A stretch of DNA of 39,777 nucleotides, taken from the NCBI RefSeq assembly GCF_000733295.1, contig NZ_JPMI01000263.1, positions 1 through 39,777 on the forward strand, in the 5' to 3' direction. Under the pieces are notes generated by a model. That model ran no database searches. It was not told the origin of the DNA and saw only the letters and a list, made by a program, of their open reading frames with translations. The stretch's first letter is position 1. Each line of letters begins with the position of its first letter. A program made the translations under genes and the position numbers. The stretch is from Archangium violaceum Cb vi76 (GTDB lineage: Bacteria; Myxococcota; Myxococcia; Myxococcales; Myxococcaceae). Positions 26,470-33,918 of the stretch are shown piece after piece.

Positions 26470-26602
26470 GTGTTCCCCTTGGCCCCCAGGATGCCCCAGG
26501 CGCCCCGGCGACGCGAGCCGCTACTACACCATCGAAGCCGCGAAAGAACTCCAGTGGGGCGCTCGGATGAACTGGCGCGTTTGTTCCGAAGAAAATACGT
26601 GC

Positions 26603-27373
26603 TCACCCGCGCTTCCACCGCTCGCGCGCGGCCCACAGCGCCTCGCACGCGGCCACCGCTCCCATCTGCAGATGGACGTCCACCACGCGCGACAACTGCG
26701 TCTGCCCCGGGTTGATCTCCACCGTGGGCCTCTGGCGCGCCACCGCCTCCACCACCGGCGCCGTGATGTACGGGAACAGGCTCGACGTCCCGATCGAGAA
26801 CACCAGATCGAACCCCAGGGCGAACTCCCGCTCCATCACCGCCACCTTCTCCGGCGGCAGCAGCTCCTCGAAGAGCACCACCTCGGGGCGCACCACCGAG
26901 CCGCACCGCGGACACGACGGACAGGGCGCCAGGTGCACGTAGTCCTTCACGCGCTCCGTGAACTCACACCGCGTACAGCGCAGCTCGTGAACGTCCCCGT
27001 GGATGTCGATGACATTCCTCGAGCCCGCCGCCCTGTGGAAGCCATCCACGTTCTGCGTGAGCACCCAGCAGCGCTCGAAGCAGCCCTCCATCCGCGCCAG
27101 CACCTCGTGGGCCCGGTTGAAGCTCGCCCCGCGGCAGGCACGCTCGATTTCGTGCAGGTGCTTCCACGTCAGCTCCGGCCGGCGCCGGAACATGCTCCCC
27201 GAGAGCGCCACCTCGATGGGCACGCCCCCCTCCGTCGTCTTCCCGTCGTAGAGCCCCCCAATCCCCCGGTACGTGGGGACGCCCGACTCCGCCGAGATTC
27301 CCGCTCCCGTGACGAACAGCACACTCCGGGCCCGGGACAGGTGCTCGATGACTCGCTCGAGGGCTTTTTCCAT
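26603..27373 (-). CDS. Sir2-family NAD-dependent protein deacylase
   Basis: This 256-residue sirtuin contains FVTGAGISAESGVPTYRG (NAD pocket, about 20-37), LTQNVDGFHRAAGS (105-118), catalytic His125 in IHGDVHEL, and a four-cysteine zinc site (Cys133, Cys136, Cys154, Cys157). The segment VVLFEELLP replaces the usual V-x-FGE-x-LP. It removes acyl groups from lysine, using NAD and releasing nicotinamide. Nicotinamide is the substrate expected for the hydrolase encoded at 2730-3800, although the genes are 23 kb apart and no NrtR-like dyad is seen here. The start at 27373 was chosen by family length; the open frame to 27454 reads through the 33-bp repeat area. Confidence 0.92.
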   Translation of the reverse strand: MEKALERVIEHLSRARSVLFVTGAGISAESGVPTYRGIGGLYDGKTTEGGVPIEVALSGSMFRRRPELTWKHLHEIERACRGASFNRAHEVLARMEGCFERCWVLTQNVDGFHRAAGSRNVIDIHGDVHELRCTRCEFTERVKDYVHLAPCPSCPRCGSVVRPEVVLFEELLPPEKVAVMEREFALGFDLVFSIGTSSLFPYITAPVVEAVARQRPTVEINPGQTQLSRVVDVHLQMGAVAACEALWAARERWKRG

Positions 27374-27447
27374 GGTGGGAAACGTCGCAGGCCCGGAGAT
27401 GCTTCCGCAAGCCACTGCTCCACGAGGGCAACCCGGGGCCCGAGATA

Positions 27448-27480
27448 CCCTCACCCCGTCCCTCTCCCGGGGGGAGAGGG
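27448..27480. repeat. 33-bp palindromic repeat, copy 4
   Basis: CCCTCACCCCGT is followed by arms CCCTCTCCC and GGGAGAGGG with a 3-nt centre. It sits between the sirtuin gene and the small open frame at 27494, 14 bp past that frame's stop. Confidence 0.9.
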
Positions 27481-27493
27481 GAGAGAGAGGTGA

Positions 27494-27685
27494 TTACTGC
27501 TCGACCCGGGAGAAGATGCGCCGCAGCAGCGCCTCCCCCTCCGAGCGCGGCGGCGCCGCCGACACGAACGCCGGCAAACCATGGCTCTCGGTGCGGACCT
27601 TCTGCCCCGGGCTCCCCGCTCGCGGAAGTCCCAGGCCCACCGGCTCCTGCTCGATCATCGAATGCTGCCCGGTCTGGCGGAACAT
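27494..27685 (-). CDS. possible small protein (63 residues)
   Basis: An open frame from ATG 27685 to TAA 27494 encodes MFRQTGQHSMIEQEPVGLG at its start and ends LLRRIFSRVEQ. GAGGGGGG lies 5 bp before the ATG. The middle is polar with no membrane segment. It is followed at once by the 33-bp repeat, which in this window always follows genes; that placement supports the frame being real. No family is recognised. Confidence 0.5.
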   Translation of the reverse strand: MFRQTGQHSMIEQEPVGLGLPRAGSPGQKVRTESHGLPAFVSAAPPRSEGEALLRRIFSRVEQ

Positions 27686-27771
27686 GGGTGCCCCCCCTCG
27701 AAGGAACGCCGCACCTGACGCAGTATCCCCTCCGGGTCTGACATGTCCGGTCAGCTGACTTCCCACGTGGC

Positions 27772-28617
27772 TCAATCCCGGTTGACTTCGCAGTAGGCGA
27801 AGTCGAGGGCGTGGGTGTCCCGCGGAACCACCAGGTGCTGCACCTTGGACACGAAGCAGGCGCTGGAGTCCGGGTCCACCGTGTAGTTGGGCCGGCGGCA
27901 GTCCAGGTTGCTCCCGTTCTTCGTCGCCGGGTCCACCAGGAAGTACCCGCCGCACCAGGGCGGCACCACCGTGTCCCCATCGCTCACCACCGAGGCGTAG
28001 TGCACCGGGCCCAGGAAGGTGGCCCCCGGCGTCTCGTCGTTGGAGCCATCCCCCTCGGGCGCCACCCCGTTGAGCTTGCGCAGGAAGGCACTGTTGGCGC
28101 AGTCCTCCGGGTTCACCCCCGCGCAGCCAGCGACGAGCCCGCAGTGGGTGATGCCGTTGTGCGGCGCGGACATCACCACCAGGTCATCCACCACCCGGTT
28201 GGCCAGGAAGCGCGCGTAGTAGCGCGCCGTCACCGTCCCCTGCGAGTGGGCCACCAGGTCCACCGCCGGGCACGTGCCATTCACGCACGGCACCTTGTTG
28301 TCGATGAAGGCCGCCAGGCACTTCGCGTAGCTCTCGTTGACGTAGCTGGCCGCGTACCCCGGCAGCACCGCGCAGTAGTCCCTGGCGCCGCAATCGCGCG
28401 CCGCGTCGAAGCGGAAGAGGTTGAGCCCCTCCGTGTAGCCCCGGGCGCTCCAGCTGGACACCAGCGTGTCCCAACGCGTCGCGTCGTCATTGCGGCCGTG
28501 GACGAGGATGACCGGGTGCTTCGGCGTGACGGTGGAGCAGGACGTGGCGCACTGCGCCTTCGCCTCCACGGCCACCAGACACGACACACCGGCGACAAAT
28601 GCCAGGAAACCCCTCAT
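27772..28617 (-). CDS. secreted lipase/esterase of the alpha/beta-hydrolase fold
   Basis: This 281-residue protein has a signal peptide (FLAFVAGVSCLVAVEAKA). The hydrolase fold shows VILVHGRND (oxyanion region, about 36-44), nucleophile Ser125 in AHSQGT, Asp215 in VSDGDTVVPP and His261 or His269 near the end. The sequence resembles lipase class 2/EstA-type extracellular lipases (PF01674). Fourteen cysteines in the mature part imply several disulphides, fitting export. GGAGGGAGGG precedes the ATG. It may digest prey or environmental lipids (inference). It is divergent from the barrel gene at 28804, sharing the region with the tandem CCCCTG palindromes. Confidence 0.85.
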   Translation of the reverse strand: MRGFLAFVAGVSCLVAVEAKAQCATSCSTVTPKHPVILVHGRNDDATRWDTLVSSWSARGYTEGLNLFRFDAARDCGARDYCAVLPGYAASYVNESYAKCLAAFIDNKVPCVNGTCPAVDLVAHSQGTVTARYYARFLANRVVDDLVVMSAPHNGITHCGLVAGCAGVNPEDCANSAFLRKLNGVAPEGDGSNDETPGATFLGPVHYASVVSDGDTVVPPWCGGYFLVDPATKNGSNLDCRRPNYTVDPDSSACFVSKVQHLVVPRDTHALDFAYCEVNRD

Positions 28618-28685
28618 GAAATCCCTCCCTCCTAGTCAGGGAGAGACCCCGCGAAGGCTCGAATGAGCACCGGGAAAACGAGACA

Positions 28686-28719
28686 CCCCTGCCAGGGCTG
28701 GCATTCCCCCTGCCAGGGG
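28686..28719. promoter_or_regulatory. tandem palindromic sites in the lipase/barrel divergent region
   Basis: CCCCTGCCAGGG (28686-28697) and CCCCTG-C-CAGGGG (28707-28719) are direct repeats 21 bp apart, each near-palindromic. Spacing by two helical turns suggests a cooperative operator serving one or both divergent genes. Confidence 0.5.
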
Positions 28720-28803
28720 AGCGCGCGGGGACTTCACCCACCGTTGCACTCCCCTTCCACCCGACCACAGCTTGCCAGCGGACACTTGAAAGGAGTCCGA
28801 GTC

Positions 28804-29463
28804 ATGAAGTCCGTCATCCGTTTGGGGTTGTGCGCGGCGGCGCTGTGGGGCGGCGCGGCCCTGGCAGGAGATGAGTGGAATCAGCCGGCCTACGGCGGCT
28901 CCGGCGTGGACGATCAGGTGGTGTACGTGCCGGTCCAGGAGACCGGCTCCGACAAGGGCCTCTATGTGCTCCTGGGAGGCGGCACCGAGGGCTACACGGG
29001 TGATCTCGCCCCTGATTTGAACGCGGGCTTCGCGTACGGCGCCACCGTCGGCTTCAAGCCCACCCGGGGCCTGGGCATCGAGCTGGGCTACAACGGCGGC
29101 CTGACCGACATCGACACGTTCGGGCCGGGCGGCGCGGCGGACGGCGCGGACATCATCCGCAACGGCGGCCAGGCGGCCATCACCGTCGGCCTCATCCCGA
29201 CGAAGCTCCAGCCCTACCTCATGGGCGGCATCGGCATCGAGAACCACAACGTGCGTGGCATCTCCCCGCTCGCCGGCTACCAGGACGACACCAGCGGGTA
29301 CGTGCCCGCCGGCGTGGGCCTGCGCTACAACATCGGCACGCTGCTCACCGCTGACGCCCGCGTGAGCTACAACATCCCGTTCGAGCAGGACTTCGCTCCG
29401 ATCGACAACGACATCTGGAACGGGCGCTACCAGGCGCTGCTGCAGCTCGGTGGTACCTACTAG
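28804..29463 (+). CDS. outer-membrane beta-barrel protein
   Basis: This 219-residue protein has a signal peptide (LGLCAAALWGGAALAG). The rest alternates hydrophobic and polar residues with many glycines and ends with an aromatic residue (LLQLGGTY), typical of an eight-stranded barrel related to OmpW/OmpX-like or DUF-type porin-like proteins. Segments such as GLGIELGYNGGLTD and LQPYLMGGIGIEN are amphipathic strands. AAAGGAGT precedes ATG 28804. It is monocistronic and ends in a strong terminator. The pore or adhesin role is unknown. Confidence 0.8.
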   Translation: MKSVIRLGLCAAALWGGAALAGDEWNQPAYGGSGVDDQVVYVPVQETGSDKGLYVLLGGGTEGYTGDLAPDLNAGFAYGATVGFKPTRGLGIELGYNGGLTDIDTFGPGGAADGADIIRNGGQAAITVGLIPTKLQPYLMGGIGIENHNVRGISPLAGYQDDTSGYVPAGVGLRYNIGTLLTADARVSYNIPFEQDFAPIDNDIWNGRYQALLQLGGTY

Positions 29464-29473
29464 GTGGACGTCC

Positions 29474-29527
29474 CAGGAACGGGAAGACTCCGGGGCTCCC
29501 AGGAGCCCTCGAGCCTTCCCGTTCCTG
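29474..29527. terminator. bidirectional terminator
   Basis: A perfect 13-bp outer stem (CAGGAACGGGAAG with CTTCCCGTTCCTG) encloses an inner hairpin (GGGCTCC with GGAGCCC). It lies between the convergent stops at 29463 and 29537. Confidence 0.88.
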
Positions 29528-29536
29528 TCTCCCGGC

Positions 29537-29887
29537 TCAGGGGTAGCGCGCGATGAAGGCGCCCAGCTTCGCCCCCGCCTCCCGCGTCGCCGGATCCAAC
29601 GCCTTGGCTCCGGCCGCGGGCAACTGCCTCACCAGCTCCAACAGCGCCGGCTTCATCTCGTCCCAGGCGGCGAGGACCTCGGCTTCGCTGCCGAAGAAGC
29701 GGCTGTGCACCAGCCAGCCCGCCACCCCACATGTCAGCGCGTAGAAGGAGCGCGCCGGGTCCTCCTCCAGCGTGAGGCGCAACCCCGCCGGGTGCTCCTC
29801 GTCCCGGACGATGGTGCCCCCTTCCGTCCCGTCCAACCCCCGCGTGCGCCCCTCCTCCACCGGCCTCCAGCTCTGCTCTTCGCTCAT
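29537..29887 (-). CDS. hypothetical soluble protein
   Basis: This 116-residue protein starts MSEEQSWRPVEEGR and has no signal or membrane segment. It contains a beta-like stretch (AGLRLTLEEDPARSFYALTCGV) and two charged helices towards the end (VLAAWDEMKPALLELVRQL; REAGAKLGAFIARY). The start is placed at 29887, because the open frame upstream to 30169 runs into the noncoding palindrome region. No family is recognised; proteins of this size and charge are common in myxobacteria without known function. Confidence 0.65.
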   Translation of the reverse strand: MSEEQSWRPVEEGRTRGLDGTEGGTIVRDEEHPAGLRLTLEEDPARSFYALTCGVAGWLVHSRFFGSEAEVLAAWDEMKPALLELVRQLPAAGAKALDPATREAGAKLGAFIARYP

Positions 29888-30211
29888 CGCCTCACGTGCC
29901 TCCCGCGCTCGGGCTCCACCCTCCTCCACGCGGGGCCTCCACGGCAACCGCTCCGTCGCCCGCCCGGATGCCCACCCGCGGCCAGCCAGCCCCTGGTGCG
30001 CTCGCATTTTCCTTTCATTAATCCCGTCTGATGACCCGCACCCAGGGTGCGGATTCCAGCCGCCCATACCCGGAATAGCCAGGAAGACACCAGGGAATCC
30101 ACATGAGCCGGCGTCTGGAATGAATGCACGGCGCATTTGTCCGAGACGCGCCTCCCAGGCCGCCTGCATGCCGGGCGTTCACCCTTCTTCCCCAAGAGGA
30201 GTTCCACATCC
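29888..30211. other. 324-bp noncoding divergent region
   Basis: It contains a 17-bp palindrome CCGCACCC-A-GGGTGCGG (30036-30052). A wider inverted repeat pairs ATTCCAG (30053 on) with CTGGAAT (near 30114). An AT-rich stretch at 30006-30022 may mark a promoter. No gene is supported here. Confidence 0.5.
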
Positions 30212-30667
30212 ATGAATCGCATCACCATCGCCGTCCTGGTGCTGTCCGCCGCCGCCACCGCGTGCGGCACGAGCCGTAGCGCGACCGGGGGCGCGCGCGA
30301 GGGCAGTGGCACCGTGACGGGCATCATCACGCTGGCCGACGAGGTGGGCCCGAAGACGGGAGACTTCTGCTCGGGCCTGGACGTGCGGGTAACGCCCACG
30401 GGCGCGCCCGCGGACGTGCTGGGCAACAGGACGGTGCGCACGAGCCGCAGTCGCTGCAGCTACCAGGTCGCCAACCTGCCCAGCGGGGGCGAGTCGCTGG
30501 CGTTCTCCGTGAAGCTGCCGGCGGCCTGGCAGTGCGGCAACGGCGCCACGCCCACCGTCACCCCGGAGCCCCAGACGCTGCAGCTGCGGGACTACCAGAC
30601 GGAGACGCGCGACTTCCGCGTGAGCTGCGCGGCGCCTTCGGCCGGGACGTCCACGGCCACGCCGTGA
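30212..30667 (+). CDS. lipoprotein with carboxypeptidase-regulatory-like fold (tentative)
   Basis: This 151-residue protein starts with a lipoprotein signal (VLVLSAAATAC, lipidated Cys18). The mature part has VTGIITLADEVGPK, followed by beta-like segments and four cysteines. That opening resembles the G-x-V-T/D-x-x-G pattern of CarboxypepD_reg-like domains seen in many myxobacterial lipoproteins, but the match is loose. AGAGGAG precedes ATG 30212. The C-terminal tail is Ser/Thr-rich. It is monocistronic with a strong terminator shared with the SEC-C gene. Confidence 0.75.
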   Translation: MNRITIAVLVLSAAATACGTSRSATGGAREGSGTVTGIITLADEVGPKTGDFCSGLDVRVTPTGAPADVLGNRTVRTSRSRCSYQVANLPSGGESLAFSVKLPAAWQCGNGATPTVTPEPQTLQLRDYQTETRDFRVSCAAPSAGTSTATP

Positions 30668-30684
30668 GGTAACCACCGCCCTAT

Positions 30685-30717
30685 CGGGCCCCGGTTCGCG
30701 TGGCGTGCCGGGGCCCG
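30685..30717. terminator. bidirectional terminator
   Basis: A 10-bp perfect stem, CGGGCCCCGG with CCGGGGCCCG, and a 13-nt loop lie between the stops at 30667 and 30722. Confidence 0.82.
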
Positions 30718-30721
30718 CTCG

Positions 30722-31552
30722 CTACCAGCGGGAGTCCTCGCCCAGGTGGCACTTCTTGTACTTCACACCACTGCCGCACCAGCACGGCTCGTTGCGCCCG
30801 GGACGGGGGACGTGCTGGGCGGAGGGCGGAGACAGCGGCAACGTGTCGAGGAGCATGCTCCGGAACAGCTCGCTCAGCCGCTGGCGCGAGCTCCGGGCCC
30901 GGTCCACCTTGTCGAGCTGCGCCGCGTCGAGCGTCCCGCCGAGCTCCTCGATGGCGTGCTGCAACTCGATGATGTTCTGGTTGGCGAACAGGTCCTCGGA
31001 GTCGTCATCCACCTCGTGGGCCGCGAGGACGCGCGAGAGGGGCTCGATGGCGCGCGGGTCCCCATAGACGGACAGGTTGATGGCCCCGGCGGAGGGATCC
31101 TCCTGGAGTTGCACGAGCAGGGCCGCGTAGATGCGCTCGTCCTGGACGCCGCAGCGGGACAGCACGGAGAGCAGTCCCAGACGCTCGTCCGCGGTCCGCG
31201 CACGGGCCAGGGCCTCCAGGGCGGCGGGAGCCACCGCGGACCCCAGCTCCTCCAGGGCGTAGAGGAGCGCGTCGTAGAGCACCTCGCCCGGCTCGCACCG
31301 CATGAGCCGTCGCACCATGGCCGAGATGGCCTCGGGGGTCTTCAGCCGTGCCAGCAGCCTCACCGCGTGGATGGGCGTGCAGCCCTCGCCCGGTGCCGTG
31401 ACGTAGGACAGGGGCTCGTCGAGCAGCAGCTCCACCAGGGGCTCCACCGCCTCGGCGCCACGCGCGAGGATGTGGGCTTGCAGGGACTCGGGGAGCGTCT
31501 CCGTGTGCTCCAGGAGCTGGCGCACCAGGGGGCGGGTATCGCCGTCACCCAT
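30722..31552 (-). CDS. HEAT-like protein with C-terminal SEC-C zinc motif
   Basis: This 276-residue protein has helical repeats over most of its length (for example EVLYDALLYALEELG and IIELQHAIEELGG). It ends with a SEC-C motif, GRNEPCWCGSGVKYKKCHL, which binds zinc and in SecA contacts SecB and ribosomes. SEC-C motifs on unrelated scaffolds usually mark proteins that bind other proteins or nucleic acid; no enzyme activity is evident. The ATG at 31552 overlaps the stop of the upstream gene by 8 bp (ATGGGTGA), a strong sign of translational coupling. Both products probably work together. Confidence 0.85.
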   Translation of the reverse strand: MGDGDTRPLVRQLLEHTETLPESLQAHILARGAEAVEPLVELLLDEPLSYVTAPGEGCTPIHAVRLLARLKTPEAISAMVRRLMRCEPGEVLYDALLYALEELGSAVAPAALEALARARTADERLGLLSVLSRCGVQDERIYAALLVQLQEDPSAGAINLSVYGDPRAIEPLSRVLAAHEVDDDSEDLFANQNIIELQHAIEELGGTLDAAQLDKVDRARSSRQRLSELFRSMLLDTLPLSPPSAQHVPRPGRNEPCWCGSGVKYKKCHLGEDSRW

Positions 31553-32705
31553 GGGGCCAACCTCCGCGAAGGAAGCGGTGGGCCTCCTCCACGAGCAGGG
31601 GATCATTCGCCGCGGCGAGTTGCTCGGGCAGGGCGGAGAGCAACTGCCACGCCTGCTCCCACCACTCCGCCAGCTCCCCGTCCACCACCAGCCCGAGCCG
31701 GTGCAGGTACTCGCCCCACGGACGCAGCGCGAGCGCCGTGGCGGCGTGCACGTGCGGGTGAAGGGCGCGCTCCTCGCCCAGGCCGCGCACCCAGTGCTCC
31801 AGGTCGGTGAGCACGGGCAGCAGCAGGTGCATGGGGCGCCGCACCACGCCACCATGTCCCAGGGGCCCGGGCAGCAGGTGGAAGAGCTCCGGGTAGAGCA
31901 ACTGGGTGCGGCCCCACGGCCAGCCCTGCCGCACCCGGAGCTCCGTCTCGAAGGTCATCACCAGCGCGCGCTGCTCGTCGAAGAACGCCTCCGGCGAGAG
32001 GCCGAGCAGCGTGTGCCCCTCGCGGCGCGCCCAGGGCTTCCGGCCGGTGCGCAGCTCCAGCGCCTGGGCCACCCAGTGCGGCACCGCCCGGTCGAAGAGG
32101 GAGAGCTGCTCGCTCAACCGCTCCAGGGACAGGCCCGGCTCCTCGCGCAGCCCCGCGTCCATGCAGGTGAGCACCGCGCGCGTCACGTAGTCCACGCGCG
32201 TCCACTCGGCGAGCGTCTCGTCCTCGCGCACCCGGGGCCACGCCTCCAGCAGGCCCGCGCGCGCCTCGTGGAGCCGGCCCCGGTAGAGACACCACTCGGC
32301 CAGACGCGACACCAGGGCGGCATCCCCCGTCTGCCTCGCCAGCGACACGAGTGCCGCCTTCACGTCCCGCCCGGGCAACCGCAGCGCCAGCTCCACACGC
32401 CAGGTGCGCACCGCCGGTTCGGCTTCGTACACACGCGGGGCCCGCGCCTTCCATGCGTCCAGGAGGGCCTCGAACTCCGCGTACCGGCCCGCCTGATTCA
32501 GGGCCTCCTCGACGTGGCTGCCCACCTCGAAGGCGTCCTCCTCGTCGAAGCCCGCATGGCCCGCCGCCTCGCGCGCCAGTACCAGCTTCTCGTCCACGGA
32601 GGCCGCGTGCAGACGCTCGTAGAAGGTCAGCGGCAGCCCCTCCTGCCCCGAGAGTGCCTCCGGCGGCTCCCGCCAAGCCTCGTCTTCAGGCCGTTCGTTC
32701 CCCAT
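31545..32705 (-). CDS. TPR-like helical protein coupled to the SEC-C gene
   Basis: This 386-residue protein lacks signal or membrane segments. Paired helices such as VEEALNQAGRYAEFEALLDAW and LHEARAGLLEAWPRVRED resemble tetratricopeptide repeats over the first 200 residues. The rest is also helical and tryptophan-rich (EWWEQAWQLLSAL). No catalytic motif is visible. ATG 32705 was chosen since the frame beyond it, to 32855, covers the divergent promoter with its 19-bp dyad. Its stop overlaps the start of the SEC-C gene by 8 bp, so the two form an operon. The biological role is unknown. Confidence 0.75.
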   Translation of the reverse strand: MGNERPEDEAWREPPEALSGQEGLPLTFYERLHAASVDEKLVLAREAAGHAGFDEEDAFEVGSHVEEALNQAGRYAEFEALLDAWKARAPRVYEAEPAVRTWRVELALRLPGRDVKAALVSLARQTGDAALVSRLAEWCLYRGRLHEARAGLLEAWPRVREDETLAEWTRVDYVTRAVLTCMDAGLREEPGLSLERLSEQLSLFDRAVPHWVAQALELRTGRKPWARREGHTLLGLSPEAFFDEQRALVMTFETELRVRQGWPWGRTQLLYPELFHLLPGPLGHGGVVRRPMHLLLPVLTDLEHWVRGLGEERALHPHVHAATALALRPWGEYLHRLGLVVDGELAEWWEQAWQLLSALPEQLAAANDPLLVEEAHRFLRGGWPHG

Positions 32706-32747
32706 ACCCGGCCAGTGTAGACATGACCGGAAACGTTGGCACGGAAA

Positions 32748-32766
32748 TCTGACCTGGAATGTCAGA
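32748..32766. promoter_or_regulatory. 19-bp dyad in a divergent promoter region
   Basis: TCTGAC-N7-GTCAGA lies 43 bp before the TPR-like gene and about 100 bp before the lipoprotein gene. It has the size of a helix-turn-helix operator. Confidence 0.5.
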
Positions 32767-32866
32767 TGCGAGCGTGCGTGCGACCTGGCATCCCGCTTCG
32801 CGGACGGTCCAGGACTCCCACCGCCTCTCGCGCTCGTGAACAGCCAAGGCCACAATCACCCGTCCC

Positions 32867-33433
32867 ATGCTCGAGACGAAACTCCACGAGAAGCGCTCAG
32901 CGGAAAAACGCGTCACCCTACAACCGGCGTTCGCGTCTCGAGGGCACTGGACGCGAGTGCTCGTCCTGATGGCGCTTGCCCTGACTGGCATTGGATGCGC
33001 CCACGCGCAACAGCCCGAGTCCCGCATCCACGTCATTTCCGAAACCGCCGAGGGTGTCGGTACCGCCCCCGGAAGTGGCGGTGCGGGTGGCCATGACTGC
33101 CAGAAGGAGCATGAAGAGTGCATCGACAGGTGCTGGAAGAACCGCTATCCGTGGCCCCACAGCAAAGAGCAAGGGGGCTGGTATTACGAACGCTGCCTCA
33201 CGAGCTGTCGCGAAGAATTCAACGAGTGCACCGAGGAACAGGAGCAAGCGGCTCGCGAGCGAGAAGAAAGAGAAAAGAAACTGAAGTTCTCTCGCATGAA
33301 TGACGCGATTGACTGGCTCAGGAACCACAAGTCCGAGGTCGCGCCTGGCACGGTCGTCATCGTCGCGGGCGTTGCCTTCGTCCTGACGACGGGCGGTTCC
33401 GGCGCGCTGATTCTCGCCCCTCTTGCCCTCTAA
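32867..33433 (+). CDS. cysteine-containing lipoprotein with C-terminal membrane segment
   Basis: This protein of 188 residues has a long basic N-region, then a lipoprotein signal (LVLMALALTGIGC, lipidated Cys44). A cysteine motif follows: HDCQKEHEECIDRCW, a spacer with PYPWPH-like residues, then ERCLTSCREEFNEC. A charged helix (QEQAAREREEREKK) leads to a hydrophobic end (about 165-188, TVVIVAGVAFVLTTGGSGALI). Similar lipoprotein heads occur in myxobacteria, some fused to toxin domains (family memory, low certainty). No such domain is present here. The real start may be the GTG or ATG near 32960, as no ribosome site precedes 32867. The next gene starts 13 bp downstream. Confidence 0.7.
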   Translation: MLETKLHEKRSAEKRVTLQPAFASRGHWTRVLVLMALALTGIGCAHAQQPESRIHVISETAEGVGTAPGSGGAGGHDCQKEHEECIDRCWKNRYPWPHSKEQGGWYYERCLTSCREEFNECTEEQEQAAREREEREKKLKFSRMNDAIDWLRNHKSEVAPGTVVIVAGVAFVLTTGGSGALILAPLAL

Positions 33434-33446
33434 TCCGGGTGCAACG

Positions 33447-33845
33447 ATGAAATACAATCCGAACTTCGATGTCGACTCCGTGCTCGACATCCTGCGCACC
33501 GTGGACGAGAAGTACCCGGAAGGCTCACCCGAGGATGAAGCCCTCCGCATCGCCTCGGTGGCACTGTTCTACGTCCGTGAAACCCAGAAGCTGGAGGAGT
33601 ACCGCGAGTTCTTTCGCGCGTTCTACACCCCCGCCATCGACTACATCGTCGTCGCCCACACGTTCGCGACGCGGGAAGAGGCAGACACCTGGCTCATCAG
33701 TGGCGCCGCTCGGGAAGGGGAGCTCGTCCGGATCGCTGGCGAGGGGTTCCAGGTCATCCCCGAGCGAAAGGGCACGGGGTTCAGGTTCCTTCGGACTCCC
33801 CTCCCGGAAGAACTGATGAAGAAATATCCCCCGGACTCGGAGTAG
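33447..33845 (+). CDS. small acidic protein, possible immunity-type partner
   Basis: This 132-residue soluble protein begins MKYNPNFDVDSVLDILRTV and is rich in acidic and aromatic residues. The central stretch FATREEADTWLISGAAREGELVRIAGEGFQV reads as helix plus beta strands, similar in style to small SPOR-like or immunity-type proteins. It follows the lipoprotein gene by 13 bp, so the two form an operon. The pairing of an exported protein with a small acidic cytoplasmic one suggests toxin-immunity, but no toxin domain is visible. I do not recognise the family. Confidence 0.65.
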   Translation: MKYNPNFDVDSVLDILRTVDEKYPEGSPEDEALRIASVALFYVRETQKLEEYREFFRAFYTPAIDYIVVAHTFATREEADTWLISGAAREGELVRIAGEGFQVIPERKGTGFRFLRTPLPEELMKKYPPDSE

Positions 33846-33885
33846 GGACGAGCGGTCGCACGGGCTCAGCCCGGGGACTCCGGCA

Positions 33886-33918
33886 CCCTCACCCCGACCC
33901 TCTCCCGGTGGGCGAGGG
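33886..33918. repeat. 33-bp palindromic repeat, copy 5 (forms the end of the cheB-like gene)
   Basis: CCCTCACCCCGA is followed by CCCTCTCCC, 3 nt and GGGCGAGGG (one arm base altered). On the minus strand it encodes PSPTGRGSG and the TGA stop of the methylesterase gene. Confidence 0.88.

Noticed and set aside
26470-26602. Possible gene fragment between the small lipoprotein and sirtuin genes
   Set aside because: Frames are short and no motif or ribosome site is seen; it marks only the shift back to high G+C.
32735-32752. Possible sigma-54 promoter beginning TGGCAC
   Set aside because: The downstream part reads TCTG instead of TTGC at the required spacing.
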